From Segatella copri (lineage in GTDB: Bacteria; Bacteroidota; Bacteroidia; Bacteroidales; Bacteroidaceae): DNA of 64,000 bases. Location: contig NZ_JAPDVG010000001.1 of the NCBI RefSeq assembly GCF_026015625.1, positions 620,001 to 684,000 of the forward strand, in the 5' to 3' direction. The notes beneath the pieces are model-generated. The model was not told the DNA's origin, did no database searches, and saw only the letters and a list, made by a program, of their open reading frames with translations. Position numbers and translations under genes: made by a program. This document shows positions 63,390 to 64,000 of the stretch, one piece after another (position 1 is the stretch's first letter; each line of letters begins with the position of its first letter).

Positions 63390-64000
63390 ATGCGTAATTT
63401 TAATCAATTAAAAATTGCCGTAGCCGGAACCGGTTACGTAGGACTCAGTATTGCTACGCTTTTATCCCAACATCATGAGGTAACAGCAGTAGATGTAATT
63501 CCCGAGAAAGTAGATAAACTGAATCATCATATATCACCGATACAAGATGAGTATATCGAAAAATATCTGGCAGAGAAACCTCTGCATCTCACAGCAACCT
63601 TGGACGGCAAGTCAGCTTATAAAGATGCAGACTTCGTAGTCATTGCAGCACCAACGAACTACGACCCAGTGAAGAACTTCTTCGACACCACTCATGTAGA
63701 AGAAGTTATCGACTTGGTCCTGGAGGTGAATCCCGATGCAGTGATGGTAATCAAGAGTACCATCCCAGTAGGTTACACTCGAAGCCTATATCAGAAGTAT
63801 GCTAAGAAGGGAGTGAAGCAATTCAATCTCCTTTTCTCCCCGGAGTTCCTCCGAGAGAGTAAGGCACTCTATGATAATCTTTATCCAAGCCGCATTATCG
63901 TTGGTTATCCAAAGATTATCGAGCGCCCTGAGTTCGCAGAAGAAAACGAGGCAATCAAGACTGTAACCAATGTCGAGATGATGAAGGAAGCTGCCAAGAC
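63390..64000 (+). CDS. UDP-glucose/nucleotide-sugar 6-dehydrogenase (cut by window end)
   Basis: The first 203 codons of a nucleotide-sugar dehydrogenase. The NAD-binding Rossmann motif is AGTGYVGLS, and [19 protein letters not shown] and [22 protein letters not shown] are family signatures around the active site. It oxidises UDP-glucose (or a related sugar) to the uronic acid for capsule building. An in-frame Met nine codons upstream (63363) lies in the leader hairpin and is less likely the start. The 3' part is outside the window, so the exact sugar is undecided. Confidence 0.92.
   Translation, partial: MRNFNQLKIAVAGTGYVGLSIATLLSQHHEVTAVDVIPEKVDKLNHHISPIQDEYIEKYLAEKPLHLTATLDGKSAYKDADFVVIAAPTNYDPVKNFFDTTHVEEVIDLVLEVNPDAVMVIKSTIPVGYTRSLYQKYAKKGVKQFNLLFSPEFLRESKALYDNLYPSRIIVGYPKIIERPEFAEENEAIKTVTNVEMMKEAAK

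Overview
The window is chromosomal DNA from a Bacteroidota bacterium, most likely a human-gut Prevotellaceae (Segatella/Prevotella copri-like). The evidence is the recurring Bacteroidota promoter (TAnnTTTG, sometimes with TTTG 19-20 nt upstream), a TonB-dependent receptor, PCMD and calycin-like secreted proteins, DUF4301 and DUF4348 proteins, an UpxY-led capsule operon, a smalltalk peptide, a DUF4248/VirE-like pair and a Bacteroidota-order ATP synthase operon. The species is inferred, not proven. No rRNA, tRNA, CRISPR array or complete insertion sequence was seen.

Region 1 (1-10.3 kb) is accessory and defence-like. It holds an HU/winged-helix protein, an MNT-HEPN pair followed by two micro-ORFs, GC-rich palindromes, a promoter with a rod-shaped candidate RNA, and a four-gene operon: an MmeI-like DNA methyltransferase with no visible nuclease motif, a DEAD-type helicase, an 86-residue protein, and a GIY-YIG nuclease fused to an ASCH domain. 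I read the operon as a multi-subunit restriction-modification or related defence system. The specificity region of the methyltransferase is an AT-rich island in an otherwise GC-balanced gene. A ParE/RelE-like toxin flanked by two related antitoxins closes the region.

Region 2 (10.3-53.3 kb) is mostly core genome: a MoeB/ThiF enzyme, the biotin-dependent decarboxylase/carboxylase operon (mmdA, a 49-residue protein, biotin carrier), a TonB receptor, pheS, murB, an MBL hydrolase, a YtxH/holin-X envelope cluster, a SPOR lipoprotein, ruvX, def, a TPR protein, a RelA-type synthetase with a degenerate hydrolase site, ansA, thrS-infC-rpmI-rplT, a PCMD/outer-membrane operon, rpsA, nhaD, pfkA and the ATP synthase operon. 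Several very small genes and one candidate sRNA sit between these: two tandem 34-residue membrane peptides, a 38-residue peptide with its own promoter and terminator, and a ~64-nt transcript with promoter and terminator.

Region 3 (53.3-64 kb) starts a capsule/exopolysaccharide locus: UpxY antiterminator behind a ~200-nt leader, a Wza-like export lipoprotein, a Wzc-like tyrosine kinase and a CpsB-like phosphatase. A module on the opposite strand (smalltalk peptide, amidase, HU protein, DUF4248, VirE/BT4734-like ATPase) follows. The capsule direction then resumes with a nucleotide-sugar dehydrogenase cut by the window end, behind two tandem hairpins.
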